Assembly: GCA_002085285.1 (NCBI GenBank)
Contig: NATK01000018.1
Coordinates: 1 to 18,365 of the forward strand
DNA from: Candidatus Latescibacteria bacterium 4484_7
Lineage (GTDB): Bacteria > Krumholzibacteriota > Krumholzibacteriia > Krumholzibacteriales > Krumholzibacteriaceae
Length of the DNA: 18,365 nt
Reading direction: 5' to 3'
Notes under the pieces: model-generated
Databases searched by the model: none
What the model saw: the letters and a program-made list of their open reading frames with translations, nothing else
Told to the model about the DNA's origin: nothing
Shown here: piece by piece, positions 8,155 through 15,920 of the stretch
How the letters are laid out: each line of letters starts with the position of its first letter
Position numbering within the stretch: the stretch's first letter is position 1
Position numbers and translations under genes: made by a program

Positions 8155-11100
8155 GTGAAAGATGCGGGTTGCTTTACATACAATGCAATCATTCCATTTG
8201 TCGAGAGACCTTCGAGGTATACCTATTCCGAGCTGAATCTCGCCAGCGGCGGATTTGAGAGCGGCCGCTTCAATGTCCTCCTTGTTTTTCCGGATACCTA
8301 CGAGATAGGCATGTCTCATCAGGGCATTCAATTTCTCTATCAGAGAGCGGCCAGAATGGACGGAGTCGGCGTAGAGCTTGGATTTGCTCCGTGGCCCGAT
8401 ATGGAGCGTCTCATGCGCGCTTCGGGCGAGCCGTACAGGAGCAAACAGACGGCTACGTCCGCCAAGAGGTTCGATCTCATCGGCTTTTCCATGACGTACG
8501 AGCTGCACTTTACCAATATGCTCCTCGTGCTCGACCTTGCGGGCGTTGCCCTCGAATCAGGTGATAGAGGCGAGGACGATCCTATTATTGTAGCAGGAGG
8601 TCCTGCAGCGACCAATCCACTGCCCTTCGTCAATGCTGTCGATGCGGTGTTCATCGGCGATGGGGAGGAGTCGTTAGTCGAAGCGATAGAGATCCTGAAA
8701 GGCCTGAAGGCGAAGGGAGCCACGCGTGCAGAACGCGTAAGAGCGCTTGCTTCGATAGAGGGTGTATATGTCGACGGCGTTTCGAGCAGGGTTGTTTCCA
8801 GGCTTTACCGACTGGGGCGAGATGATTTCGCAGACCGGGTGATCGTCCCATCGTCCGGAATCGTTCACGACCGCCTCTCCGTTGAGGTGATGCGGGGCTG
8901 CACACGTGGGTGCCGGTTTTGCCATGCCGGGATGTTCTACAGGCCCACGAGGGAGCGCAGTGTCGAAGAAATCGCCGATGCTATCATGAAAGGGATCGAA
9001 TCCAGCGGGTGGCAGGAGGTATCGCTGATGTCTCTTTCCACCTCTGATTACAGCAGGCTCGATGAGCTCGTGGCCCGGATATCGCCGTGGCTCGAGAAGA
9101 GACACGTCTCGCTCGCAATGCCGAGCCTGCGCCCCGAGACGATAACGAGCAGGATAATCGAGGCGAGCTCTCTAGTAAGGAAGTCGGGGTTCACGCTTGC
9201 GCCCGAAGCGGGTACGGAAAGGCTGAGGCGCGTGATCAACAAGTGGATGACCGATGATGTAATAGTCGAAGGGTGCGAGCGAATACTTTCCGCGGGATGG
9301 AAGAGCCTCAAACTCTACTTCATGATTGGACTGCCAACGGAGACGGAAGAGGATCTCGAGGGCATAGTGAGGCTTGTTGACAGGATCCTGAGCCTGCCGA
9401 GGAGTTCGAGACGCTTCAAGCTGTCCGTTTCTATTTCGCCGTTCGTTCCCAAGCCGCATACACCCTTCCAATGGGAGCGTCAATGCACGGTGGACGAATT
9501 CCTCGAAAAGGAGCACTACCTACGCGACAGGCTCAGGGGTAAACGAATTCACTTGAGCCTCCGCGATCCTCGGTTCAGCGTTCTCGAAGGCATAATGGCG
9601 AGGGGTGGTAGGGAGATGTGGGACGTCCTCGTCGATGCCTTCCATGCCGGATGCAGGTTCGACGGCTGGAGCGGTGAGATGCGTTTTGAACTCTGGGAGG
9701 AGGCTCTCGGAAAGAACGGTCTAAGCTTCGAACAGCTCCTCGGGGCGCGCAACCCCGATGAGCCACTGCCGTGGGATTTCGTGAGGCTCCAGGTGGCAAA
9801 GCCCTTTCTCCTGCGCGAGCGTTCACGTGCATTTGAAGGCGAGATCACGGCAGACTGCCGCACAGGGCCGTGCACGGGATGCGGAGCAGACTGCAATAGA
9901 GGGCCGGGGGAGTTGAAAACGACAGATGGCGGCGCGGAACGGTTGGCGGAACCATTGACCCCTGAGTCGAGCGAGGAGTCGCTGCCCTCCGGTCAAAGAC
10001 TTGATACCTTGAATATCAAGCCGGAAGCAGAGGCGCCTCTGAGCGCGGAGAGGCTTGAGTCCGGGGCACAATCAATCTCCGCAGCGGAAGGTGCGGCACT
10101 GGGGATGGGGACATCGTCAGGAACGTTTCAAGAACCGCGATATTCAGCGCAGCCTGTCCGCTACAGGCTCATATTTGAAAAGATGGAGAGTGCGAGGTTT
10201 CTCTCCCATATGGAGCTTCTCGACTCGATTAGAAGGGCACTGAGGAGGGCCGGTTTGCCACTCAATTATTCGAAGGGTTTCAACCCTCACATAAGGCTTT
10301 CCGCAGGCCCGTCGCTTCCGGTAGGAGCGGAAGGCTTGAGGGAGTTTGTCGATATAGAGCTCGAGCGGGCGGTGCAGATCGAGCCGGAGAGATTCGACCA
10401 TCTTCTGCCTTGCGGCTTAAGAATCAAGGAGATTGCTGGCCCCTTCAGCAGGTCGGAGGGAAAGCTCTCCGCTCGTTCAAGGCACGAATACATCGTATCC
10501 ATGCGCGAGCTCTGGCGAATGATCAAAGGAATCGCAGAATCCCATGGAAGAACGGCGGGTGAAAGGTCGAAGAGAAGAGCGCACCCCGGTATGCCTGGCA
10601 AGGTAGAGCCCGGAGGTAACCCGCTGACCAGCGATGTGGCGGAGCAAAAGTGGACAGATGGCATCGGGGCAGACGGCGGCATGCCAAACCTCGCACAGGA
10701 AGGCGGCGAAGCTGTCGGAACCTCGCGCTGGTTAGGACTGTACGAGGCGCTTGTCGGTACATCTTCCTATGCAGAATGGAAACCCGCTGCTCGGGCAAAT
10801 GTTCCGGAAGGAGCCGAGGGCCTCATCCGCGCCTACCTTGAGATCGTCCAGCGGGAAAAAAGAGCCTTCTTCGAAGAATTTTTAAGCGCCATGGGAGGCG
10901 ATTTGTTCAAGGGGCCCGCCTTGGTCTTCGGCTCGGCGCTCAGGGTGTTCATAGAGAAGAAGGTTGCGTTCACCGGTGCGAGAGGAAGGGAGCGCAGCCT
11001 CGAAGGTGTCAAGGTCAAGAGAATCTCTGGTGACGGGACGATCGACGTCACGATCGAAATCACGCAGTCTTCACCCACGATCAGGGAACTCGTCGCGCTC

Positions 11101-11223
11101 GTCATGGACGAAAGACTCGTTCCGATTGTGAGAATCACGAGGGTCTCGGTGAAATATGAGGGGCCGGAAGGATTCGTCGATCCTGCAGCTCTGCCGCTGC
11201 TGAGGCGTGGTGGACGCGATTGA
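8155..11223 (+). CDS. B12-binding radical SAM protein (TIGR03960-like) fused to a DUF2344/TIGR03936 domain
   Basis: GTG 8155 is chosen because GGAGAGG (8142-8148) lies 6 bases before it; GTG 8140 in the same frame has no such site. The protein has 1022 aa. Residues 30-190 look like the cobalamin-binding-type domain that precedes the radical SAM core (VLLVFPDTYEIGMSHQG). Cys249, Cys253 and Cys256 (GCTRGCRFCHAG) form the CxxxCxxC cluster site. A second cysteine group, CRTGPCTGCGADC, follows near 568-580. Residues about 585-665 are a hydrophilic linker. From about 668 (RYRLIFEKMESARFLSHMELL) to the end is the DUF2344 domain, here enlarged by a Gly-rich insert near 800-850. In many bacteria these two parts are separate adjacent genes or one fusion beside rng-rplU-rpmA, exactly the context here. 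The reaction is unknown; a role in RNA or ribosome modification is only suggested by the neighbours. Confidence 0.9.
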   Translation: MKDAGCFTYNAIIPFVERPSRYTYSELNLASGGFESGRFNVLLVFPDTYEIGMSHQGIQFLYQRAARMDGVGVELGFAPWPDMERLMRASGEPYRSKQTATSAKRFDLIGFSMTYELHFTNMLLVLDLAGVALESGDRGEDDPIIVAGGPAATNPLPFVNAVDAVFIGDGEESLVEAIEILKGLKAKGATRAERVRALASIEGVYVDGVSSRVVSRLYRLGRDDFADRVIVPSSGIVHDRLSVEVMRGCTRGCRFCHAGMFYRPTRERSVEEIADAIMKGIESSGWQEVSLMSLSTSDYSRLDELVARISPWLEKRHVSLAMPSLRPETITSRIIEASSLVRKSGFTLAPEAGTERLRRVINKWMTDDVIVEGCERILSAGWKSLKLYFMIGLPTETEEDLEGIVRLVDRILSLPRSSRRFKLSVSISPFVPKPHTPFQWERQCTVDEFLEKEHYLRDRLRGKRIHLSLRDPRFSVLEGIMARGGREMWDVLVDAFHAGCRFDGWSGEMRFELWEEALGKNGLSFEQLLGARNPDEPLPWDFVRLQVAKPFLLRERSRAFEGEITADCRTGPCTGCGADCNRGPGELKTTDGGAERLAEPLTPESSEESLPSGQRLDTLNIKPEAEAPLSAERLESGAQSISAAEGAALGMGTSSGTFQEPRYSAQPVRYRLIFEKMESARFLSHMELLDSIRRALRRAGLPLNYSKGFNPHIRLSAGPSLPVGAEGLREFVDIELERAVQIEPERFDHLLPCGLRIKEIAGPFSRSEGKLSARSRHEYIVSMRELWRMIKGIAESHGRTAGERSKRRAHPGMPGKVEPGGNPLTSDVAEQKWTDGIGADGGMPNLAQEGGEAVGTSRWLGLYEALVGTSSYAEWKPAARANVPEGAEGLIRAYLEIVQREKRAFFEEFLSAMGGDLFKGPALVFGSALRVFIEKKVAFTGARGRERSLEGVKVKRISGDGTIDVTIEITQSSPTIRELVALVMDERLVPIVRITRVSVKYEGPEGFVDPAALPLLRRGGRD

Positions 11224-11261
11224 CCCATTCACTGATTTTTCGTCAGCTCTCCAGATTTCTT

Positions 11262-11293
11262 TTGAATAAATATCGAAAATGCTTCATTATAAT
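11262..11293 (+). promoter_or_regulatory. possible promoter for rng
   Basis: A perfect TATAAT lies at 11288-11293, in the AT-rich 180-base gap before rng. The best -35 match, TTGAAT at 11262-11267, is 20 bases away, longer than the usual 17, so the assignment is weak. The leader of about 105 bases that would follow contains two short ORFs: ATG 11315 with 16 codons, and ATG 11340 with 41 codons after GGGAG, the latter overlapping the rng start. Confidence 0.35.
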
Positions 11294-11403
11294 GGTCGTG
11301 GGCAACGAGTTTAAATGAGTAAGGAGCGGGAGAAAAAGAATGAAATCGCGCCGTCTCCGTTTTGAAAGAGCTTTGAAAGAAGAGAGATTTAATTACTACC
11401 AAT

Positions 11404-12927
11404 ATGCAGAAGGAAATTGTAATAAACTACACGGAGCACGAGGTTCGTATTGCGATCCTTGAAGATAGGGAACTTGTCGAGCTTTTGATCGAAAGGGAAG
11501 ACAGCAGGCACATAGTCGGCGATATTTACCTCGGTCGGGTTTCTGCGGTGATCCCGGGTATTCAGGCGGCTTTTGTCGATATCGGTCAGGAAAAGGCAGC
11601 GTTTCTCCACGTAAGCGACGTTGCGACGGGCTCCATAGATCCCGATCTCCTCGAAGAGGAGGAGACGGAGTTCAAGCACAGGGTCAGCGAATATCCACCG
11701 ATAGAAAATCTGCTTCACAAGGGACAGGAGATACTCGTTCAGGTGAGGAAAGAGGCCATAGGAACGAAGGGCCCGAGAATTTCGTCTCAGCTGTCACTTC
11801 CCGGCAGATACGCGGTGCTTATGCCCGGCCTCGACCATATTGGAGTGAGTAAACGCATAGACAACAGGCGGGAAAGATACAGGCTGAGGGGTATCGTAAG
11901 GCGCTATCGTCCAAAGGGAGCGGCTGTCATCGTCAGAACGGCCGGTATGGGCGTGAGCAGTGAGCAGATCAAGGATGATATAAAATACCTCGAGAAGCTC
12001 TGGCGTGAGATAAAGGAGAAGGCCGAAAGGGCGACGCCCCCGACGCTGATTCACGAGGACGTCGATCTGACGATCTTTGCGCTTCGCGATCTCGTCTCGG
12101 ACGAGGTTGATCGAATCATCATAGACGACGGTGAAGAGTACAATCGCCTCCGCTCGTATCTCAAATCCTTCGCCCCGGGTCTTGCCTCCAAGGTGATCCT
12201 CTACGAAGAGATGGAGCCGATATTCGACCATTACAAGATAGAACCCGAGATAGAAAAGATCCTCGAGCGGAAGATATGGCTGAAAAAGGGGGGCTACATA
12301 GTCATCGACCATACCGAGGCACTCGTATCGATCGATGTCAATACGGGGCGTTTCACCGGTAAGCGAGATCAGGAGCAGACGATCCTCGAGACGAACCTTC
12401 TCGCTGCTCGAGAGATAGCCCGCCAGTTGAGGCTGCGCGACATTGGGGGCATCATAGTTGTCGATTTCATCGACATGGAGCGTGAGGAGAACAGGCGCAA
12501 GGTCTACAACGAGTTCCGAAATGTCCTTCGCAAGGACCGTTCCCGCGTGAGAGTCTATCCGATCAGCGATCTCGGCCTCATAGAGTTGAGCCGAAAGCGT
12601 GTGAGACCGAGCCTCCTGCACTATTTCAGCGACGAATGCCCTTACTGCGAAGGGAGCGGAAAGATTCTAAGCATGGAATCGATGATGATGAAGCTTGAGC
12701 ACTGGATTCGGAGGATCGGCGCCAAGAAGAGTGAGCGCGGCATAAGGTTCAGAGTCAATCCCGTTCTCGGCGTATTCATAAGGGATGGAAAGAGCGACTA
12801 CATAGATAAACTAGCCGCTAATTACAAACTCGAGGTCGAGATAATAGACGATCCCCGCCTTCACAGGGAGGACTTTGAGATATACTCACTCGACGGCAGC
12901 AGAAACCTGAGGGAAGAACATAGATAA
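11404..12927 (+). CDS. rng: ribonuclease G/E family endoribonuclease
   Basis: A cytosolic endonuclease that cuts single-stranded AU-rich RNA and matures rRNA 5' ends. The N-terminal S1-like region reads IVGDIYLGRVSAVIPGIQAAFVDIGQEKAAFLHVSD (residues about 38-74, split here only by memory of the family), followed by the RNase H-like and DNase I-like parts. Asp311 (SIDVNTG) and Asp354 (VVDFIDM) match the magnesium ligands D303 and D346 of E. coli RNase E, and CPYC at 412-415 is the zinc-link. At 507 aa it is RNase G sized, without the long RNase E scaffold tail. ATG 11404 has a weak site (AGAGAG) upstream, unlike its neighbours, which hints at low or controlled translation. It sits before rplU and rpmA, a common arrangement. 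Confidence 0.95.
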   Translation: MQKEIVINYTEHEVRIAILEDRELVELLIEREDSRHIVGDIYLGRVSAVIPGIQAAFVDIGQEKAAFLHVSDVATGSIDPDLLEEEETEFKHRVSEYPPIENLLHKGQEILVQVRKEAIGTKGPRISSQLSLPGRYAVLMPGLDHIGVSKRIDNRRERYRLRGIVRRYRPKGAAVIVRTAGMGVSSEQIKDDIKYLEKLWREIKEKAERATPPTLIHEDVDLTIFALRDLVSDEVDRIIIDDGEEYNRLRSYLKSFAPGLASKVILYEEMEPIFDHYKIEPEIEKILERKIWLKKGGYIVIDHTEALVSIDVNTGRFTGKRDQEQTILETNLLAAREIARQLRLRDIGGIIVVDFIDMEREENRRKVYNEFRNVLRKDRSRVRVYPISDLGLIELSRKRVRPSLLHYFSDECPYCEGSGKILSMESMMMKLEHWIRRIGAKKSERGIRFRVNPVLGVFIRDGKSDYIDKLAANYKLEVEIIDDPRLHREDFEIYSLDGSRNLREEHR

Positions 12928-13023
12928 ACAGTATCAATTCAGGGAACGGAAGATACATCGTAACCCAAAATAACAGTGGGCACCTTGTATATTCCCATTC
13001 CCGGAAGCCGTATCAATTTCCCC

Positions 13024-13052
13024 TTGACTTTGAGCGATTCATTTGTTATGAA
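13024..13052 (+). promoter_or_regulatory. sigma-70 type promoter before rplU
   Basis: TTGACT (13024-13029) and TATGAA (13047-13052) are separated by exactly 17 bases and differ from the consensus boxes at one and two positions. Transcription would start near 13060, leaving a leader of only about 25 bases to the rplU start. It would drive rplU-rpmA on their own, independent of rng, ending at the terminator at 13765-13797. Confidence 0.65.
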
Positions 13053-13084
13053 TAAACTTCGTTTGCAACGAGGAGGTTGTATAA

Positions 13085-13396
13085 GTGTACGCAGTCGTAA
13101 GACTTGCTGGAGAACAGGTGTTTGTGAAACCCGATGATATAATCGAGGTCCCGAAACTCGATGTAGTTGAGGGAAGCACGATCCGCTGCGAGGATGTTCT
13201 GCTATTCTCGGACGGCAAGGACGTCAAAGTAGGCAGGCCCTTGGTTGACGGCGTATCGGTGCTTGCCGAGGTTCTCGAGCATGGGAAGGCCAGGAAGGTG
13301 ATCGTTTTCAAAATGAAGCGGAGAAAGAACTACCGCCGAAAGAACGGACACCGCCAGGGTTTTACCAGATTGAAAATAAAAGAGATATCTGCATAG
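13085..13396 (+). CDS. rplU: 50S ribosomal protein L21
   Basis: A structural protein of the large subunit that binds 23S rRNA. GTG 13085 is 8 bases after a perfect AGGAGG (13071-13076). The N-terminus YAVVRLAGEQVFVKPDD is the L21 pattern (YAVI..GGKQ..V..GD) with Leu/Ala-Gly-Glu in place of the common GGKQ, and the C-terminal KMKRRKNYRRKNGHRQGFTRLKI is the conserved basic RNA-binding end. The 103 aa are the normal length. It is followed 71 bases later by rpmA, with no gene for the cysteine protease Prp between them, in contrast to many Firmicutes. Confidence 0.97.
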   Translation: MYAVVRLAGEQVFVKPDDIIEVPKLDVVEGSTIRCEDVLLFSDGKDVKVGRPLVDGVSVLAEVLEHGKARKVIVFKMKRRKNYRRKNGHRQGFTRLKIKEISA

Positions 13397-13467
13397 CGGT
13401 TCTTTGAGTTCGACTCCTCGTTGAGAGGGATATGGTAAAGCGAAGGTTTTTCAGGGAGTGATTTGAG

Positions 13468-13725
13468 ATGGCTCATAAAAAGGGTGTTGGAAGCAGCAAG
13501 AACGGGCGCGACAGCAATGCCAAGAGGCTTGGTGTAAAAAGATTCTCAGGGCAGCTCGTCACGGCGGGCACGATAATCATCCGCCAGAGAGGCACGAGGA
13601 TCCATCCGGGAACGAATGTCGCCAAGGGTAAGGACGACACACTGTACGCACTCGTCGACGGCATAGTCCGTTTCGAAAGACACGGCAAGACGAGAAGAAA
13701 GGTCAGCGTCTATTCGACGAACTAA
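13468..13725 (+). CDS. rpmA: 50S ribosomal protein L27
   Basis: L27 reaches with its N-terminal tail toward the peptidyl-transferase centre. The protein starts MAHKKGVGSSKNGRDS, so it is the form without the cleavable N-terminal extension of Firmicutes, consistent with the absence of prp. GQLVTAGTIIIRQRGTRIHPG is the conserved core (residues about 27-47), and the 85 aa are normal. ATG 13468 follows AGGGAG (13453-13458). A strong terminator begins 39 bases after the stop. The obg gene that often follows is not here. Confidence 0.98.
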   Translation: MAHKKGVGSSKNGRDSNAKRLGVKRFSGQLVTAGTIIIRQRGTRIHPGTNVAKGKDDTLYALVDGIVRFERHGKTRRKVSVYSTN

Positions 13726-13764
13726 AACAAGCGCTCTTTGGATTTAGCACTTAGATCTCTATGG

Positions 13765-13797
13765 AACCCTTCGACAATTCTGTCGAAGGGTTTTTTT
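13765..13797 (+). terminator. rho-independent terminator of rplU-rpmA
   Basis: AACCCTTCGACA (13765-13776) pairs perfectly with TGTCGAAGGGTT (13781-13792) around the loop ATTC, and the run of T goes on to 13797. A 12-bp stem plus T-tract is a textbook terminator closing the ribosomal-protein transcript. Confidence 0.95.
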
Positions 13798-13893
13798 ATT
13801 GATGCGGGTCGGCGGGGGATCCTTTCGAGCATTCTGCGTAGAGATTCTTTTACCTGTCTCGAAATTGGATCTATGGCTAAAGGGAGGTATTGA

Positions 13894-14079
13894 ATGTTTG
13901 GCCCGTTTACGCGATCGAAAAGTCAATTTACAGAAAAGATATTGCATGATCGATGGGGCTGCAAGATGTTGCAGCCCCTCCTGCTTCTTGGTAACCGCAT
14001 GCTGATCTCAGCTATTTTTACCTTTCAACTACATATTGTATTGAGTTATATTAACCTGATTCATTGTTGTTCATGCTGA
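13894..14079 (+). CDS. possible small hydrophobic protein, 61 aa, unrecognised
   Basis: ATG 13894 stands 6 bases after AGGGAGG (13881-13887), a spacing and strength equal to the real genes of this window. The first 23 residues are polar and basic (MFGPFTRSKSQFTEK); residues about 25-58 are hydrophobic enough for one membrane segment and end in HCCSC. Against it: the hairpin 13955-13978 lies inside it, the second half falls in AT-rich sequence, and no family is recognised. The ribosome site is its only real support. Confidence 0.22.
   Translation: MFGPFTRSKSQFTEKILHDRWGCKMLQPLLLLGNRMLISAIFTFQLHIVLSYINLIHCCSC
13955..13978 (+). other. perfect 10-bp GC-rich hairpin
   Basis: GGGGCTGCAA (13955-13964) pairs with TTGCAGCCCC (13969-13978) around GATG. 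The sequence after it (TCCTGCTTCTTGG) is only mildly T-rich on the + strand, and the other side is not T-rich on the - strand, so this would be a weak terminator at best. It may instead be part of a small structured RNA or attenuator. Confidence 0.55.
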
Positions 14080-14194
14080 ATTACATGTATCGAGAACCTG
14101 CAAATTGCTATTTGCTATTGATTCTCGTGCAGCTCGGCGATGATTCAGCGTGATGTATCATCGCTGGGTTCAGCTGAGCTTGAAGGATGATTTT

Positions 14195-14947
14195 ATGAAG
14201 ATAGCATTTTCGGGACTAGCCCTTCCCGAAGGGAAGCACAAGTACAAAGATGAGATATTTTTGGCTCTAGTCGAGAAATTTCAGCCGGCAAAGGTGACGC
14301 CCTACTACTTCGAGTTCCTCAAGGATCGTTATGAAAGGGCAGATATTATAGCTGTCTCGCAGAAACGTATCCTCGACGTGCTCATTCTCGATATGGAGAA
14401 GATCGAAAACAGGCTCTCCCGTACGGAAGATCCGTTCGAAAGGAGCGTCCTGGAGAAGTGCCTCGCGCACATCGAAGAGCAAAGGCCTGTCTGCGATCTT
14501 GTCCTTGACGATAAAGAAGCGGAGTTCGTCAGGGCCTTTGGTCTCTTGAGCTTCAAGCCTACCGTCATCTACTCTGATGCGTCGCACAACTCGGCCACGA
14601 GCAATTCAGCTCCGAGCACTCCGAGCGCTCCGGCCCCGATTTCCCTTGACCCCGACGAGGTCTGTACGGACAGCCTCGAAAAGGCCCGGATGATGTTTTT
14701 CTACACGGCTGGCAGGGAAGAGGTCCATGCATGGCTCGTCGAACAGGGAGCCGATGCGGTGACTTGCGCCGGCAAGATACATTCGGACCTTGCCAGGGGA
14801 TTCATCAAGGCCGAGATAGTTGGCTTCGAAGACCTCTTGACGGCTCACAGTTTTCAGGACGCCCGTACAAGGGGGCTCACCAGGCTCGTCGACCGCAACT
14901 TTATCATTCCAAAGGGCACCGTCCTCGAGATTCGCTTCAATATTTGA
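14195..14947 (+). CDS. YchF-related protein with YchF C-terminal (DUF933/TGS-type) domain but no recognisable P-loop
   Basis: ATG 14195 follows AAGGA (14183-14187) by 7 bases; an upstream in-frame ATG at 14150 lacks such a site. The 250 aa end in a domain closely resembling the YchF C-terminus: MMFFYTAGREEVHAWLVEQG, then AGKIHSDLARGFIKAE and finally GTVLEIRFNI (about residues 168-250). The middle (about 55-125, with ILDVLILDMEKIENRL) resembles the YchF helical domain. Where YchF has GxPNxGKST, this protein has GLALPEGKHKYKDE, so GTP or ATP binding by the normal P-loop is doubtful. A Ser/Ala/Pro linker lies near 130-150. YchF/OLA1 is a ribosome-associated ATPase; this shorter relative (YchF is about 360 aa) may act as a non-hydrolysing partner, which is inference. 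The frame is unbroken, so this is not simple decay. Confidence 0.75.
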   Translation: MKIAFSGLALPEGKHKYKDEIFLALVEKFQPAKVTPYYFEFLKDRYERADIIAVSQKRILDVLILDMEKIENRLSRTEDPFERSVLEKCLAHIEEQRPVCDLVLDDKEAEFVRAFGLLSFKPTVIYSDASHNSATSNSAPSTPSAPAPISLDPDEVCTDSLEKARMMFFYTAGREEVHAWLVEQGADAVTCAGKIHSDLARGFIKAEIVGFEDLLTAHSFQDARTRGLTRLVDRNFIIPKGTVLEIRFNI

Positions 14948-15149
14948 CGCTTGATGAGGTAGAAAAAGATCGAAGATGCCTTAAGCGAACATTGAATGGG
15001 TGGGTCGATGCATTTATTAAAGTTGGGGGTTGCTGTTCTCCGTTACGCTTATTTTTTTCTTTGGATGCAGCTCTGAGCGGTAGGCCGGTCCTGATTTCGA
15101 GCGAAACAACGTTGTCTCCAACGAGCTGCGTTTCATGAGATGTCAATGA
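14948..15149. other. intergenic stretch before the ankyrin remnant
   Basis: No intact gene is seen. A T-rich run at about 15049-15060 has no strong stem in front of it. CGTTTCAT (15129-15136) pairs with ATGAAACG (15146-15153) to give an 8-bp hairpin. Parts of this stretch may be decayed 5' sequence of the ankyrin-repeat gene: GATGTCAATGAA at 15139-15150 would read DVNE, as at the end of a repeat, in a different frame. Confidence 0.4.
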
Positions 15150-15305
15150 AACGTCGAAAGTGGGGAAACGCCTCTGCAGAGAGCAGCTGCCCTGGAATAC
15201 AGTGAGATAGTCGAGATATTGAAAGAGGCCGGTGCAGGATATAGCCTGTCGGTTGCTTTTGAAATACGTGCCGACGCTGTACGCATTGTAATTGATGATG
15301 TATAA
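15150..15305 (+). pseudogene. remnant of an ankyrin-repeat gene
   Basis: Between stops, the frame 15150-15305 reads NVESGETPLQRAAALEYSEI followed by VEILKEAGAG. This is one clear ankyrin repeat of the pattern xGxTPLHxAAxxGxxEIVxxLLxAGA (15162-15236). After it, LLLKY (15253-15267) appears one frame away, as in LLLKYGADVN, so at least one small frameshift separates it. No start codon or Shine-Dalgarno site precedes the repeat. It is too short to function alone and runs into the start of the next gene. The ankyrin call rests on the motif only. Confidence 0.5.
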
Positions 15306-15899
15306 AGTGAAGACACTTCGATTGACCGGGCTCGCAGGTATTACAGCCTCGCTTGTGATGTTTGCCGGGGACATGGTTCTCTACGGCGGTTTCTATGGAG
15401 GGGCGGCGAGTCATGAGCTCACGAGGCTTACTATGAGCGAGGTCTCGGTCGTACGGCTGATGATCGGTGGAGCGCTCGGGCCCATCGGAGCCATTCTCTA
15501 TGCAGTCGGTTTCCCACCATGATGGCCTTCGGTGGGGCGGTTCACTCGAACTACGTGACGACGGGGCTCGTGCTGAGAGCCAGGGAAGCCGCACAGGCGG
15601 CCGATCTCGAAGTAATGGAGACCCTACTGGAACAATCGGACGGCTACATTCGTTTTCTATACATCATTCTCGGCACATTCGGGCTCGTCGCTTCATTCGT
15701 GTTCGTCTATGCGGTGCTTGCTCGCAGGACGCGCTATCCGAGGTGGATCGTATTTCTCACTCCTACGCTCCTGACTCTGGCATTCCCCCTGACGAGGTTC
15801 GTCCCTTCCCCCGTCGGTGGGATCGTCTTCGGGGGTTTCGCCAATATTGCCTTTCTCATCTTTTTCATAGTTTCCACCTCAGTGCTTTGGAAAGGTTGA
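15295..15899 (+). pseudogene. multi-pass membrane protein (DUF6796-like), split by an apparent deletion
   Basis: Two pieces belong together. The first (15295-15522, frame 1) has LTGLAGITASLVMFAGDMVL, then GGALGPIGAILYAVGF, and stops at TGA 15520-15522. The second (frame 0, from ATG 15519) begins MMAFGGAVHSNYVTTG and has three further hydrophobic segments up to VSTSVLWKG. From memory, DUF6796-type proteins have about 20-30 more residues between the GF and the G..HS motifs, here missing. The pieces overlap in ATGA, so re-initiation could give two chains, but this is probably chance. The first ATG (15295 or 15298) has no good ribosome site. Function unknown. Family assignment is moderate; the split is what the sequence shows. 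Confidence 0.6.
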
Positions 15900-15920
15900 T
15901 AGCGCGGAAACTGAGCGCGG

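Larger units (their letters stand above)
13801..14194. other. intergenic stretch between rpmA terminator and the YchF-like gene
   Basis: No family-like coding sequence is seen. The stretch holds a possible small ORF (13894-14079), a perfect 10-bp hairpin (13955-13978), a weak pairing of TTCGAG with CTCGAA across about 13824-13862, and an AT-rich part (14020-14130). A weak promoter-like pair for the next gene is TTCAAC 14024-14029 with TATATT 14047-14052, 17 bases apart. I found no tRNA. Confidence 0.5.
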
